IMG/VR virus record: IMGVR_UViG_3300042564_000639
Coordinates: 1-33,722 of that record
Direction: 5' to 3' (one strand)
Origin: a virus
DNA length: 33,722 nt
Shown here: positions 1 through 6,924 of the stretch, in pieces
Layout: the number at the start of each line of letters is the position of its first letter
How positions within the stretch are numbered: position 1 is the first letter of the stretch
Position numbers and translations under genes: made by a program
Notes under the pieces: generated by a model
What the model saw: only the letters and a program-made list of their open reading frames with translations
What the model was told of the DNA's origin: nothing
The model's database searches: none

Positions 1-118
1 ACTTGCCCTTCTCAAATGCGATACCGACAAGCAAAATACTTATGCCAGCTGCGACTATTCCTAATGGCAGGATGAACAAACCTAGACCTATTGAGATTGT
101 TGCTAGACCAACCACTTG
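1..118. repeat. 118-bp direct terminal repeat, left copy
   Basis: Bases 1-118 are identical to 33605-33722. The repeat lies inside a gene that is only intact if the two ends are joined, so the molecule was read as a circle and the repeat is most simply an assembly overlap. The length is near a typical de Bruijn k-mer size. A true short direct terminal repeat of the virion DNA cannot be excluded from sequence alone, but the interrupted gene argues against it. Confidence 0.9.
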
Positions 119-136
119 CAGGATAGACGGTATCAA
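1..136 (-). CDS. small membrane protein between TerL and portal (45 aa, crosses the circle junction)
   Basis: A TTG start at 136-134 follows an AGGAG Shine-Dalgarno with 5 bases spacing, just after the TerL stop. The frame stays open to the left window edge. On the circle it finishes with TAA made of base 1 plus 33604-33603, so the last A of the stop is the A of the portal ATG (TAATG). The product is 45 aa and almost entirely hydrophobic: one or two membrane segments between about residues 5 and 40, ending in FEKGK. A competing frame at 12-203 lacks this fit with its neighbours. Function unknown. Its tight coupling to TerL and portal suggests co-translation with packaging genes. Confidence 0.75.
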   Translation of the reverse strand, partial: MIPSILQVVGLATISIGLGLFILPLGIVAAGISILLVGIAFEKGK

Positions 137-144
137 CGCAACTC

Positions 145-1659
145 CTAGAAACTAAAGAACTGGGGTACAACGGGTTCTTCTCTTGAAACAGTTGCCCTAT
201 CAAATCCTATGATACTAGCAACTGCCGCATCTATCTTTCGTGGCGAGCCGCGATGTTCTTTGACAATTCTTGGGCCTAGCCGATCAGTCTTAACTACGGC
301 GTTTTGTAGGTGTCTGAGCAATAGGGGGTTGCCGTCATGCGTGAGCTTGTTAGATACAACTGCATCATAGAATTTGGCACAGGCTGGAACCATACGAGCC
401 GGGGAAGTAGACGGCCATTCAACAATGGGAAAGCCTGCATCATCTAGCACTTGCATTGTTCGTTGCCAACGGAATGGGTCACAGGCAATTTCTTTAACGT
501 TGTGAGTTGAGCAGAATTCAATGATTGTGTTTTCTACATCCATAATGTCTACGCGCCATTCGTCATCATCTTCTGGCTGCTTTTCCCAAGCCTTGACCAT
601 AAAGACATAGGGCTGTTCTTCTACCGTTACGCCAATGATTACAGAAGCATCACCGCTAAACGAGCCGTCAAAGCCTAAGACCACTGGGGTATCTGGCAAA
701 ATCTCACGCTGAATCTCTAGCTGTTCCCAAGCACCGTTAGGTAGCCAAGCGGTCTGACTGCTCACCCACTGGTTACAACGCTTGGTTCTAAACTCTGCTT
801 CAGGGGTTCGCTTGACCATAGCTTCAAAATCTTTAGGGTCGTTGAGATCACCAAAGGCAGGGTTTGCTTGTTTCCAAGTTTCTAATAAGTGGTGGTCTGC
901 ATCTGGTTGCGCTTCCCACCAAGCCATGAAGAATGTTGGATCATCTATTTCTTTTTGAGCTACACGCTTGCCATACTGATAAAGGCTGTATGCGATTGAG
1001 TCTTGACCAGATGAATCTGCTTTTACTCCGGCTGTGGTTAAAGCAATCAAAATTGGCGATCTACGCGCACCCATACCAAGTTGCATAACATCAAAGAGTT
1101 CACGATTAGGTGAAGCGTGAATTTCATCGAATAGAACTGCGGTTGGGGAAAGGCCTTCTTTTGAGTAGCTTTCACTTGATAGAACTCGGTACACAGAACC
1201 AGTTGAAGGCACTTCAATAGCATCACGATAAACCTTGCAAAGTTCTGACAGTTCAGGTTCTGCTTCAATCATCTTCTTAGCATCACCAAAAACAATTCTT
1301 GCTTGCTCTTTATCTGCTGCACAGGAATAAACTTCACCACCGTTAGGCCCCATGATTAAAGACCAAAGACCAATGCCAGAACCTAATGCTGATTTGCCGT
1401 TCTTTCGAGCCATACCAATTAGGGCTGTGCGGTGTCTAAACTTTCCATCTGCACCTACTGCAAACAAGTGGCGCATCAGTTCGTGTTGCCATTCTCGCAG
1501 TTGCATCTTGTCACCTGAGAAACCTGCAACAGTTTCCTTAGTCTGAATAGCAAAAGTATCTATGAACTCTGAAACTTCCCACCCACGAGATTTGTTAAGT
1601 GCAGCTTTGTTTACAGGAGTCAGCCAAGTTGGTGGCCAAGATTCAATTTGAGTTGGCAC
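145..1659 (-). CDS. terL: terminase large subunit (TerL)
   Basis: This is the packaging motor ATPase and nuclease that drives DNA into the prohead at the portal. At 504 aa it is full length for the HK97/P27-type (Terminase_1) family. The ATPase domain shows a deviant Walker A MARKNGKS (83-90), Walker B AVLFDEI with D178 and E179, and coupling motif ALTTAG (206-211). The nuclease domain shows three acidic positions in the expected order: D331 in LGFDGS, D394 in ACDPF and D477 in KIDAAV. The start overlaps the TerS end by 17 bases, as is usual for co-translated terminase subunits. No interruption seen. Confidence 0.97.
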   Translation of the reverse strand: MPTQIESWPPTWLTPVNKAALNKSRGWEVSEFIDTFAIQTKETVAGFSGDKMQLREWQHELMRHLFAVGADGKFRHRTALIGMARKNGKSALGSGIGLWSLIMGPNGGEVYSCAADKEQARIVFGDAKKMIEAEPELSELCKVYRDAIEVPSTGSVYRVLSSESYSKEGLSPTAVLFDEIHASPNRELFDVMQLGMGARRSPILIALTTAGVKADSSGQDSIAYSLYQYGKRVAQKEIDDPTFFMAWWEAQPDADHHLLETWKQANPAFGDLNDPKDFEAMVKRTPEAEFRTKRCNQWVSSQTAWLPNGAWEQLEIQREILPDTPVVLGFDGSFSGDASVIIGVTVEEQPYVFMVKAWEKQPEDDDEWRVDIMDVENTIIEFCSTHNVKEIACDPFRWQRTMQVLDDAGFPIVEWPSTSPARMVPACAKFYDAVVSNKLTHDGNPLLLRHLQNAVVKTDRLGPRIVKEHRGSPRKIDAAVASIIGFDRATVSREEPVVPQFFSF

Positions 1660-2092
1660 GAGATTTCAGCTCCTCTAGCTTTGACTGACGTTTAACCTCA
1701 GCCACACCTAGCCGTGAGCGATCTGTTGGGGTGAATCCTAGAAGCGACAAGTTAGCAACTAACTGACGGTCTAGATCGCGCAGGGCTTTTCTTTCGTCTG
1801 GTCTGTTGTTTTGCAAAACCTGAATGCGCAAGTTACGGCGTTCATCCAGTAGCTCGCAAGTCATAAGCAGAATCTCAATGTCAGTCAGTGGACTTAACCA
1901 AGTTTGACCCATGCCCCAGATGCGTTCCCAAAGTTCTGTGCCTGCACTACCAAGTGGGCGGTTAGGTTCTGGAATGTCGTAAGCAGACGGCAACAGGACA
2001 AGTTCTTTTTGGTCTGGCAATGTACGTTTGCCGGGGTTGCCAGTAAGCCGTTTCTGTTCAATCGGTTTTGGTGGTCTGCCACGCGGAGCCAT
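1643..2092 (-). CDS. terS: terminase small subunit, P27 family (TerS)
   Basis: It recognises the phage DNA end and delivers it to TerL. The 149-aa protein begins with the family signature of P27-type small terminases: basic RGRPPKP followed by RLTGNPGKRTLP (about residues 5-26). The rest is predicted helical, with a C-terminal part rich in Lys, Arg and Glu. It lies directly upstream of TerL with a 17-base overlap and downstream of a ParB-like gene and an HNH gene. This order is common in HK97-like phages of Gram-positive bacteria. The short basic N-terminus is likely the DNA-binding arm (family knowledge). Confidence 0.93.
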   Translation of the reverse strand: MAPRGRPPKPIEQKRLTGNPGKRTLPDQKELVLLPSAYDIPEPNRPLGSAGTELWERIWGMGQTWLSPLTDIEILLMTCELLDERRNLRIQVLQNNRPDERKALRDLDRQLVANLSLLGFTPTDRSRLGVAEVKRQSKLEELKSRANSN

Positions 2093-2094
2093 AG

Positions 2095-2568
2095 TTATTC
2101 CTTAATTAGAGAACCGCAAGTTGGACAAACTTTATCCTCATTGAATTTTAACGGTTCATCACTTTGTTCACCTAATGGTGGTTGCAAAGATTCAAAACCT
2201 AGTTGTTCAAGTTCCCAACCATTAGCATCAAGTTCAAGTAACTGATCTGCAAGAACCTTGTCATCCCATTCTGCAAGTTCAGCAGTGCGATTGTCAGCAA
2301 GTGCAAAGGCGCGTATCTGCTCCCAAGTCCAACCAACCGGAGTGCGAGCAATTACAATCTCAGTCCAACCTAAAGACTTCGCAGCTTCTAGTGTTCCGTT
2401 GCCAGCAACAACGATTGAGTCAGGCGTTACGCAAATTGGTTTACGTTGCCCAAACTTTTCTAGTGAGTGAGCTATTGCCTGCAAGTTTTTGCCGTCATGC
2501 TTTCGTGCATTAGCCGGGTCAGGGGTCAAGCTGTTTACGTTTACGGTTTCGATGCGCAGTTCAGTCAT
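2095..2568 (-). CDS. ParB/sulfiredoxin-fold nuclease-like domain protein
   Basis: The protein has 157 aa from the ATG at 2568-2566. The frame also opens at a GTG at 2640, but the conserved fold begins at the ATG (MTELRIETVNVNSLTPDP), so the shorter form is preferred. A ParB-like core covers residues 5-75: the LTPDPANARKH turn, then VAGNGTLEAAKSLG, which replaces the GERR box of partition ParB. The C-terminus holds a CPTCGSLI zinc-knuckle-like pair. Phage proteins of this type sit beside methyltransferases or terminases. A role in DNA recognition or nicking near the packaging site is possible but unproven. No HTH typical of a partition ParB is visible. Confidence 0.8.
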   Translation of the reverse strand: MTELRIETVNVNSLTPDPANARKHDGKNLQAIAHSLEKFGQRKPICVTPDSIVVAGNGTLEAAKSLGWTEIVIARTPVGWTWEQIRAFALADNRTAELAEWDDKVLADQLLELDANGWELEQLGFESLQPPLGEQSDEPLKFNEDKVCPTCGSLIKE

Positions 2569-2698
2569 GCAAACCAGTCTACGCAAAAACCGCGCAAACA
2601 TTGAATTTTCAAAAATCGGGAATTTCGCGGAACTCTGCACCGTGCTAGGTCGGGGTTCAGGGTGGGGTGTGTGTGCCAGAATCCGACCCGCCCCCCGG
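2569..2698 (-). other. GC-rich non-coding gap, candidate cos/packaging region
   Basis: This is one of the few non-coding gaps of this length. The 60 bases at 2641-2700 are about 70 % G+C by direct count, far above the surrounding genes, with runs of C (CCGCCCCCC near 2688-2696) and GGGGTT/GGTGGGG blocks. It lies between an HNH gene and the ParB-like/TerS/TerL block, where cos sites occur in HNH-containing siphophages. I see no convincing promoter in it. The cos assignment is inference from position and composition. Confidence 0.4.
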
Positions 2699-3004
2699 TC
2701 ATACGGTAGGGGGTGTGTTTCCCCTGCGACTGTTGCACGACCTGTGAGCTGCGATCAACGGACTTGTTGGATCGCTTGGGTAGTAGTGGTCAGCCGTAAA
2801 GGGGTCATCCAGCCTGCGACCTTGCCCACATAGCCAACAGACAGTAGCGGTATCTCTGACTATCTTTGCTTGCTTGGCATAATTACCTTTGTAATGAGGT
2901 CTATTGGCGTTACGGGTGGCATCGGCTAGGCGTTGGCAACTGTCACATAGTGACGAGTTACGGTGCAGGGTCTTGCACTTCAAGCAAGGTTTCTTAAACG
3001 CCAT
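2699..3004 (-). CDS. HNH endonuclease (packaging-associated)
   Basis: This 101-aa protein has two Cys pairs at the start (CLKCKTLH, CDSCQ), then CWLCGQGRRLDD followed by FTADHYYP and HRSCNSRRG. The ADHYYP His with the downstream HRSCN makes a ββα-metal HNH site, and CWLC plus HRSC can coordinate structural zinc. HNH proteins encoded next to TerS/TerL are needed for specific cos cleavage in HK97-type phages (family knowledge). The start overlaps the preceding gene by 11 bases. It is one of two HNH genes in the genome; the other lies at 4066-4347. Confidence 0.87.
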   Translation of the reverse strand: MAFKKPCLKCKTLHRNSSLCDSCQRLADATRNANRPHYKGNYAKQAKIVRDTATVCWLCGQGRRLDDPFTADHYYPSDPTSPLIAAHRSCNSRRGNTPPTV

Positions 3005-3554
3005 TGCTTACAATTATCTTTCCATTCGTGTAACTCTTGAACTGGTTGATAGTTCCCCGTGTGTTGGGGTCGTGCATACTAGCCCCCTCCATCGCTCTTA
3101 AAGCTGAAAGATCGTGATTCTTATTCCAGTCTGGTTTGTATTGTTTGTCAGATAATGAACCAAGTGCTAGCTCTGCGCCTGTACCTATTGCCCAGTAAGG
3201 CTTGGCTGTTAGTACGCTTAGGTTCTCGCTGATCATAAAGGCTTGACCATGTGTGATGAGCAGGGCTTCTGCTTCCATCTCGGTATCTTTAACAGTGTCA
3301 TCTATTAGTGGGATCACCTTAGTAACGAGCCACTTCATCCACTCACCAGACTTAACTACTTCTGCCGGTGGCTTAGGGTACTCAATGGAGTATTGGAGTT
3401 GGTCGCATACTCTTGCGCTACCTGCTACACCGATTAGCCATGTGTCTTGCTGAACGATCTTGTGCATGTCAGGGTGAATAAGGTTTGATGTTATCCCTTG
3501 ATCTGCCGTGAGCGTGGCAAAGTTGTTGCCTGTTGTTGTAATGATCGTGGTCAT
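2994..3554 (-). CDS. proteasome/HslV-like Ntn-hydrolase (putative peptidase)
   Basis: The 186-aa protein begins MTTIITTTGNN. Removal of Met would expose Thr1, as in HslV (TTIVSV...). Numbering from that Thr, D17 (LTADQG) falls exactly at the HslV D17 position and K31 (DMHKIV) lies close to catalytic K33. Further family features follow: WLIGVAGSARV after the lysine, EAEALLI in the middle, and AIGTGAELALGSL, which matches the AIGSGGxYA segment of HslV. It starts with an ATGA overlap with the upstream gene, which fixes the start and the exposed Thr. No unfoldase partner (HslU, Mpa) is encoded here. The substrate is unknown; host or virion protein processing are possibilities. Confidence 0.75.
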   Translation of the reverse strand: MTTIITTTGNNFATLTADQGITSNLIHPDMHKIVQQDTWLIGVAGSARVCDQLQYSIEYPKPPAEVVKSGEWMKWLVTKVIPLIDDTVKDTEMEAEALLITHGQAFMISENLSVLTAKPYWAIGTGAELALGSLSDKQYKPDWNKNHDLSALRAMEGASMHDPNTRGTINQFKSYTNGKIIVSNGV

Positions 3555-3847
3555 AGCTTGATTCCGTCTGTTAGGTGTACGCCGTATCTAACTAGGTCAG
3601 CTGCTGATTGCATCCCGGCTAAGTATTCATTGGTAATAGATGAGTCACCCAGTACGCGATAGGCAGCCATTGCTTCTATCTCTGCATCTAACACGGATGC
3701 TATTGCCATGCGAGTAATGCCTACGCTTAGGCTCATACGCTTGATGCTGGCTTCTAGCTTGTCAATGTCTGCTTCTGGTTTATTCTTTAACGCTGAACGC
3801 ACAAGGTCATTGTGAATCGTCACGCCAACAGTATCTGTCCAGTTCAT
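3551..3847 (-). CDS. hypothetical protein, helical (98 aa)
   Basis: I do not recognise a family. The protein is mostly helical and alternates charged and hydrophobic residues (for example DKLEASIKRMSLSV and VLDAEIEAMAAYRVLG). It has no cysteines, signal peptide or membrane segment. It is coupled to the Ntn-hydrolase downstream by an ATGA overlap, so the two are probably made together. A role as partner or regulator of the peptidase is conceivable but is only positional inference. Confidence 0.75.
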   Translation of the reverse strand: MNWTDTVGVTIHNDLVRSALKNKPEADIDKLEASIKRMSLSVGITRMAIASVLDAEIEAMAAYRVLGDSSITNEYLAGMQSAADLVRYGVHLTDGIKL

Positions 3848-3859
3848 GCGCTTAGTCTA

Positions 3860-4066
3860 TTAAGGTCTAAGACTTGTTTTATCTATTGACACGTTGGCAG
3901 CCTGTAAGCATTCCCAGTAACTCTCGTGATCTTGTGTATCACAACCAGCGCGACAAACTGTTTGTGCTATTGGCACACTGCACATAGGGCAAACCCAAGC
4001 ATTGTTACGAAAGATAATTGCAGGCACTCCACAATCACAATTAAAGTCCACTTTCTCTTTTGCCAT
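3860..4066 (-). CDS. small zinc-ribbon protein (68 aa)
   Basis: This 68-aa protein carries CDCGVPA and CPMCSVP spaced as a classic two-knuckle zinc ribbon (about residues 10-34), followed by a second Cys group (VCRAGCDT, WECL). The ATG at 4066 shares its A with the stop of the upstream HNH gene (TAATG). Function unknown. Such ribbons in phage early regions usually bind nucleic acid or host proteins. Confidence 0.75.
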   Translation of the reverse strand: MAKEKVDFNCDCGVPAIIFRNNAWVCPMCSVPIAQTVCRAGCDTQDHESYWECLQAANVSIDKTSLRP

Positions 4067-4347
4067 TAGTCATCCCAACTGTTCTTTAACCAGCCCTCAG
4101 CTTTGCCGATTGCGGGGTTCTGCGTTATGTAAGTGTGGCAAGGTCTGCACAACAGCGCAAGGTTTGCCCGGTCTGTGATGCTTCCACCTCTAGCCCTTGT
4201 CTTGATTTCGTGTACGTCTGTTGCATAAGCGATAGAGCAACGCTGACAAGCAGGGAAGTCCCGTAGCAACTCTTTAACCAACTTACGGCGTTCAGTTGCG
4301 TACAGGCTTTCCATCTTCTTAGAGCGTGGTCTTATTGGCTTAGTCAT
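4066..4347 (-). CDS. HNH endonuclease
   Basis: The 93-aa HNH protein has CQRCSIA, then the catalytic DVHEI, then the LALLCRPCH segment with the second zinc Cys pair and the last His, a standard ββα-metal layout. The N-terminus is basic (PIRPRSKKM). Unlike the HNH at 2699-3004 it sits among SSB and zinc-finger genes, not at the terminase. It may be a free-standing homing-type or recombination nuclease. It overlaps its upstream neighbour by 8 bases. Confidence 0.88.
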   Translation of the reverse strand: MTKPIRPRSKKMESLYATERRKLVKELLRDFPACQRCSIAYATDVHEIKTRARGGSITDRANLALLCRPCHTYITQNPAIGKAEGWLKNSWDD

Positions 4348-4609
4348 TGAACGGTAAGTCCCTAACTGTTGAGATACACCTTTGTTTCATTACTTGCATT
4401 GCAACGTGTAGCGCAGGCTCTTGGTCAGTTATCTTAATAGCTTCTAGGGCTTCAATAATTGTGTCGCGGTAAGCAATCAGGCTTTTGTTCCTGTAACAAC
4501 TAGGGCATAGATCATAGACAGTTGGTGGGTCTGTCTTGTAGTTATGGACTGCCCACCAGCCATCCCCAATAGAGGATGACCGGGGGCAAACACCACACTT
4601 ACTTGTCAT
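4340..4609 (-). CDS. hypothetical zinc-binding protein (89 aa)
   Basis: The N-terminal CGVC and the later LCPSC (around residue 35) form a likely zinc site separated by a Trp-rich stretch (GDGWWAVHNY). The C-terminal half is helical (EALEAIKIT, ALHVAMQVM). No known family recognised. It overlaps the membrane-protein gene upstream by 11 bases and the HNH gene downstream by 8, so it belongs to the same polycistronic unit. Confidence 0.75.
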   Translation of the reverse strand: MTSKCGVCPRSSSIGDGWWAVHNYKTDPPTVYDLCPSCYRNKSLIAYRDTIIEALEAIKITDQEPALHVAMQVMKQRCISTVRDLPFND

Positions 4610-4814
4610 CGGTAAACGGCTTAGTTAGTTCTTCTGTGTAAGCGTATTCACGATCTAGCTTTGCAAAGATTGGCTCCATTGAGTCAGTCTGACCGTTTAA
4701 GTAATCAAGCCAAGCAATGTGTTGTTGGGCTTTGTGATGTAACGCTAAACGATACCCGGCAAAGAACACCAAGATAGTCGTAGATACTACTGAAAGAATT
4801 AGGGCGATAATCAT
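4599..4814 (-). CDS. small single-pass membrane protein (71 aa)
   Basis: A hydrophobic N-terminal segment (MIIALILSVVSTTILVFFAG, residues 1-20) is followed by a polar, acidic tail of about 50 residues, so it is likely a signal-anchor protein. A longer frame would start at a TTG at 4820, but the ATG at 4814 forms an ATGA overlap with the SSB stop and is the better start. Function unknown. Confidence 0.75.
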   Translation of the reverse strand: MIIALILSVVSTTILVFFAGYRLALHHKAQQHIAWLDYLNGQTDSMEPIFAKLDREYAYTEELTKPFTDDK

Positions 4815-5185
4815 AACCAAGGGTCACTTTCTGTTGCTGTTACTTTTGCTTTGGATGCTTTAACTACCGCTGCAATTTCGTCAGCTGTAATCTCTAAGGT
4901 TGTACGCTCAACGCCGTTCTTGTCCTCGTACTTTACAACTTTGCACTTACCGACTACTAGGATCGGCTGACCTTTCTTGAAGGTATCTGCTGCTGCATCT
5001 GCTAGACCACGCCACAAAACAATGTCGAAGTAGCTTGTTTCGCCGTCTTGCCATGTGCCGTCTTGATTCTTACGGCGTTCGTTGCATGCAATGCGCATCT
5101 TGCAACGGCTTACGCCTGACTGGGTAACTTGGAAGTCTGGCTCAAAGACCAAGTTCCCGGTTGCTGTGATTGTTGGTAGTGCCAT
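4811..5185 (-). CDS. ssb: single-stranded DNA-binding protein (SSB)
   Basis: The 124-aa OB-fold SSB opens with LPTITATGNLVFEPDF. It contains CKMRIACNERRK, the SYFDIVLWRGLADAA strand, and KKGQPILVVGKCKVVKYED, all standard SSB elements. The C-terminus ends SDPWL, an acidic, aromatic tip of the type that recruits partner proteins, after a very short linker. It coats ssDNA during phage replication and recombination and probably works with the annealing protein at 6361-6924 and RusA at 5510. The ATG shares a base with the stop of the WhiB gene upstream (TAATG). Confidence 0.95.
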   Translation of the reverse strand: MALPTITATGNLVFEPDFQVTQSGVSRCKMRIACNERRKNQDGTWQDGETSYFDIVLWRGLADAAADTFKKGQPILVVGKCKVVKYEDKNGVERTTLEITADEIAAVVKASKAKVTATESDPWL

Positions 5186-5517
5186 TAGATTGCTCCTGCT
5201 TCTCTTTGTCGCTCACGGTATGTGCGCGAATTCTTAGCTTCATTTGTTTCTGTGTATAGCCGTCTTTTGTATTCTTCATCTATCCTTATTGGCGTGATCT
5301 TGAAGAACCTGCGTAGTTCTACACGCTTTGTTTCTGTTGTTCCTGCCCAGTAACCATTGACCTTGACCTTTAACGCATAGTCAAGGCAACTATCAAATAC
5401 CGCGCAACTCATACAAATACGCTTGAGCGTTGCTTCCGTGCTTGGTGCTATTGCGCCAGTGGGAAAAAACAGTTCTGGGTCTACGCCTAAGCAATTAGCC
5501 TGCGAAGTATCAAACAT
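5185..5517 (-). CDS. WhiB-like transcriptional regulator (divergent)
   Basis: This 110-aa protein has the four WhiB cysteines C9, C35, C38 and C44 (CxxC-x5-C for the last three), expected to bind a [4Fe-4S] cluster. The turn GYWAGTT (55-61) replaces the usual G[V/I]WGG, and a basic C-terminal region (RVELRRFF, YKRRL, YRERQRE) can contact DNA. WhiB proteins bind the principal sigma factor to redirect transcription (family knowledge). It is the second WhiB in this genome. It overlaps the RusA gene by 8 bases and the SSB gene by 1. Confidence 0.88.
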   Translation of the reverse strand: MFDTSQANCLGVDPELFFPTGAIAPSTEATLKRICMSCAVFDSCLDYALKVKVNGYWAGTTETKRVELRRFFKITPIRIDEEYKRRLYTETNEAKNSRTYRERQREAGAI

Positions 5518-5929
5518 CTTGCACCTCGCTTGCTATCACTTGACAGCCAACACGATCTGTGGCGTATTGCTTTGATGCACTTACAGCTATAACTAAGGCA
5601 TCGTCTGTGTAAAGTCCACCAGTTGTGAGTCCGTCAAATGTGCTGCGAATCAGTTTGTCTAAGTCAGGCTTAACGCTTGGCCACTTACGGCTAACGGTCT
5701 TAGGTCTTGGCAAGTGAAACACAAGAGCGATCTCTACCGGGGTAGTAATTGTCCATTGTTCTGCGTTGGGCCATTTGCTAGCTCGATACTCTTGCGTTTG
5801 AGTTGCAACGGCTTCGCGCCAAGGCTTAACTTTTTTGCTTGACTCAACCATTACTACGCGACCATTCTTCACAAAGCCATTCTTAGAACCTTGTGGTGCT
5901 GGTTCACCTTCTATGAAGTAACTAATCAC
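5510..5929 (-). CDS. rusA: RusA-like Holliday junction resolvase
   Basis: RusA family proteins cleave four-way DNA junctions as dimers. Visible features: GEPAPQGSK at the start, KVKPWREAV, the HLPRPKT strand, then KPDLDKL with D89 and D91, STFDGL with D99, and YTDDALV with D109 and D110, which are the expected catalytic acids. I use a GTG start at 5929, giving 139 aa; it overlaps the upstream stop as GTGA and gives a typical RusA N-terminus (MISYFIEGEP). A TTG at 5941 is the alternative. It probably resolves junctions made by annealing-based recombination before packaging. Confidence 0.92.
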   Translation of the reverse strand: MISYFIEGEPAPQGSKNGFVKNGRVVMVESSKKVKPWREAVATQTQEYRASKWPNAEQWTITTPVEIALVFHLPRPKTVSRKWPSVKPDLDKLIRSTFDGLTTGGLYTDDALVIAVSASKQYATDRVGCQVIASEVQDV

Positions 5930-6225
5930 ACGCCTATCCAAACTGCGTGAACTGAACCGTGTGACTCTTTGCGTTTCGCTGTTGCATAACCCACCTTGCG
6001 GATAATGCCAGCCTTAGCAGCTTTGTTCATCACTGCGCCTGATGCGTTGTTTTTGTTCATGCCTACGCCACCTGACGGCAACCCGGTAAGAGCTAAAACA
6101 TCCTCGCTAGTGAATTCAACCTTGCGACTTGCTAACAGTTTGATTGCTTCAAATGCTTGCTCTGACCAGACTGGTTGTGCATCTAAAGCCAGTTGCATTC
6201 CGTATTGTTTTAAGTCACTCATCAT
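5926..6225 (-). CDS. winged-helix-like hypothetical protein (99 aa)
   Basis: The pattern (FTSEDVLALTGLPSGG, then ASGAVMNKAAKAGIIRKVGY, then ESHGSVHAVWIGV) resembles small winged-helix phage proteins that commonly neighbour RusA and SSB genes. The helix-turn-helix would cover about residues 38-80 and the wing the C-terminus. A DNA-binding or accessory role in recombination is inferred from context. It overlaps the small membrane gene upstream by 11 bases. Confidence 0.72.
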   Translation of the reverse strand: MMSDLKQYGMQLALDAQPVWSEQAFEAIKLLASRKVEFTSEDVLALTGLPSGGVGMNKNNASGAVMNKAAKAGIIRKVGYATAKRKESHGSVHAVWIGV

Positions 6226-6364
6226 CTACAACCAATCTCAGCTGCGCTACTAAAGCATCATGCTGTTCTTGTATCTGTCGTGGTAACGATTGCGCGAAAG
6301 CCATAATCAACATGCCAAAGAAACCACCTAGCAGGAATAACACTGCTCCTAATACAAAGCTCAT
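6215..6364 (-). CDS. small membrane protein, DUF3789-like (49 aa)
   Basis: A short open frame starts at an ATG at 6364 with an ATGA overlap with the annealing-protein stop, and ends at 6215 inside the next gene. Residues 2-23 form a Gly-rich membrane helix (VLGAVLFLLGGFFGMLIMAF), followed by a charged tail (RQIQEQHDALVAQ). The helix looks like the small DUF3789 family of phage membrane proteins. Function unknown. The double overlap with its neighbours is the main evidence that it is real. Confidence 0.72.
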   Translation of the reverse strand: MSFVLGAVLFLLGGFFGMLIMAFAQSLPRQIQEQHDALVAQLRLVVDDE

Positions 6365-6924
6365 GCGCCTAACTCAACTTTCTTGTTGTCAAAGATAAGC
6401 CGTAGGTTGCGCTTTTCTGCATCTGTAAAGGCTCCACCTTGAATCAGTGGCACTACCTCAGTTAGTTCGATTAGTGAACCAGCGTTACCGATTCGTTCAA
6501 TCATCTTCTGAGTAGCTGTGCTTAGTTCTTTAGTTGCTTTCGGTGCAGGTTTTGTTTCAACCGGTGCTTCCTTAGCCCAAAGATCAAGAGCTACGCCGAA
6601 TCTCATACTTGCTGTCCTGAGGGCGTTAGAAATCGCTCCCTTGCAGGCATCGAACTTATCTCTGCCCTGTGGTTCACCGTAGCCGTAACGAGTAACGCCA
6701 CAAACAGTAAGTTTTATCCAGAGTCCACCGTTGCTATCAAACTTAGGCAAACCATCAGCATCAAATGCAACTGGTTCCCAAGTCCACAATGGGTCTACTT
6801 GTAGTAAACGATCTGTTACCCAAGCGTGGCTGACGTAATCTAGTTGCAAACCGCCAGTTGGCAGCTTCTGAATCTGCTCTTTAGCAAACGGTGCGCGTAA
6901 CGCATCTTGTTGTTCTTGTTTCAT
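6361..6924 (-). CDS. Rad52/22-like single-strand annealing protein
   Basis: The 187-aa protein has the Rad52-type annealing core: YVSHAWVTDRLLQVDPLWTW near residues 30-50, the GLWIKLTVCGVTRYGYGE strand pair, then CKGAISNALRTASMRFGVAL, matching the conserved KRAAxxFG helix. It would promote ssDNA annealing and recombination-dependent replication. SSB, RusA and HNH in the same unit support this. The C-terminal third (ELSTATQKMIERIG onward) is helical and variable. Start and end both use ATGA overlaps. Confidence 0.85.
   Translation of the reverse strand: MKQEQQDALRAPFAKEQIQKLPTGGLQLDYVSHAWVTDRLLQVDPLWTWEPVAFDADGLPKFDSNGGLWIKLTVCGVTRYGYGEPQGRDKFDACKGAISNALRTASMRFGVALDLWAKEAPVETKPAPKATKELSTATQKMIERIGNAGSLIELTEVVPLIQGGAFTDAEKRNLRLIFDNKKVELGA

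Noticed and set aside
1-118. Terminal repeat as a physical direct terminal repeat of the virion
   Set aside because: It cuts through a gene that is intact only on the circle, and the length suits an assembler overlap; end mapping would be needed to claim otherwise.
12-203. 63-codon frame on the minus strand at the left end
   Set aside because: It overlaps the TerL end and runs out of frame across the better-supported 45-aa membrane protein, which has a ribosome site and shares its stop with the portal start.
2095-2568. ParB as a plasmid-type partition protein (phage-plasmid)
   Set aside because: No ParA, no partition HTH domain and no centromere-like repeats; phage ParB-like domains near the terminase are common.
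2489-2833. Plus-strand frame of 114 codons across the ParB-like start, gap and HNH gene
   Set aside because: Antisense to two recognisable genes; composition reflects the GC-rich gap; all other genes are on the minus strand.
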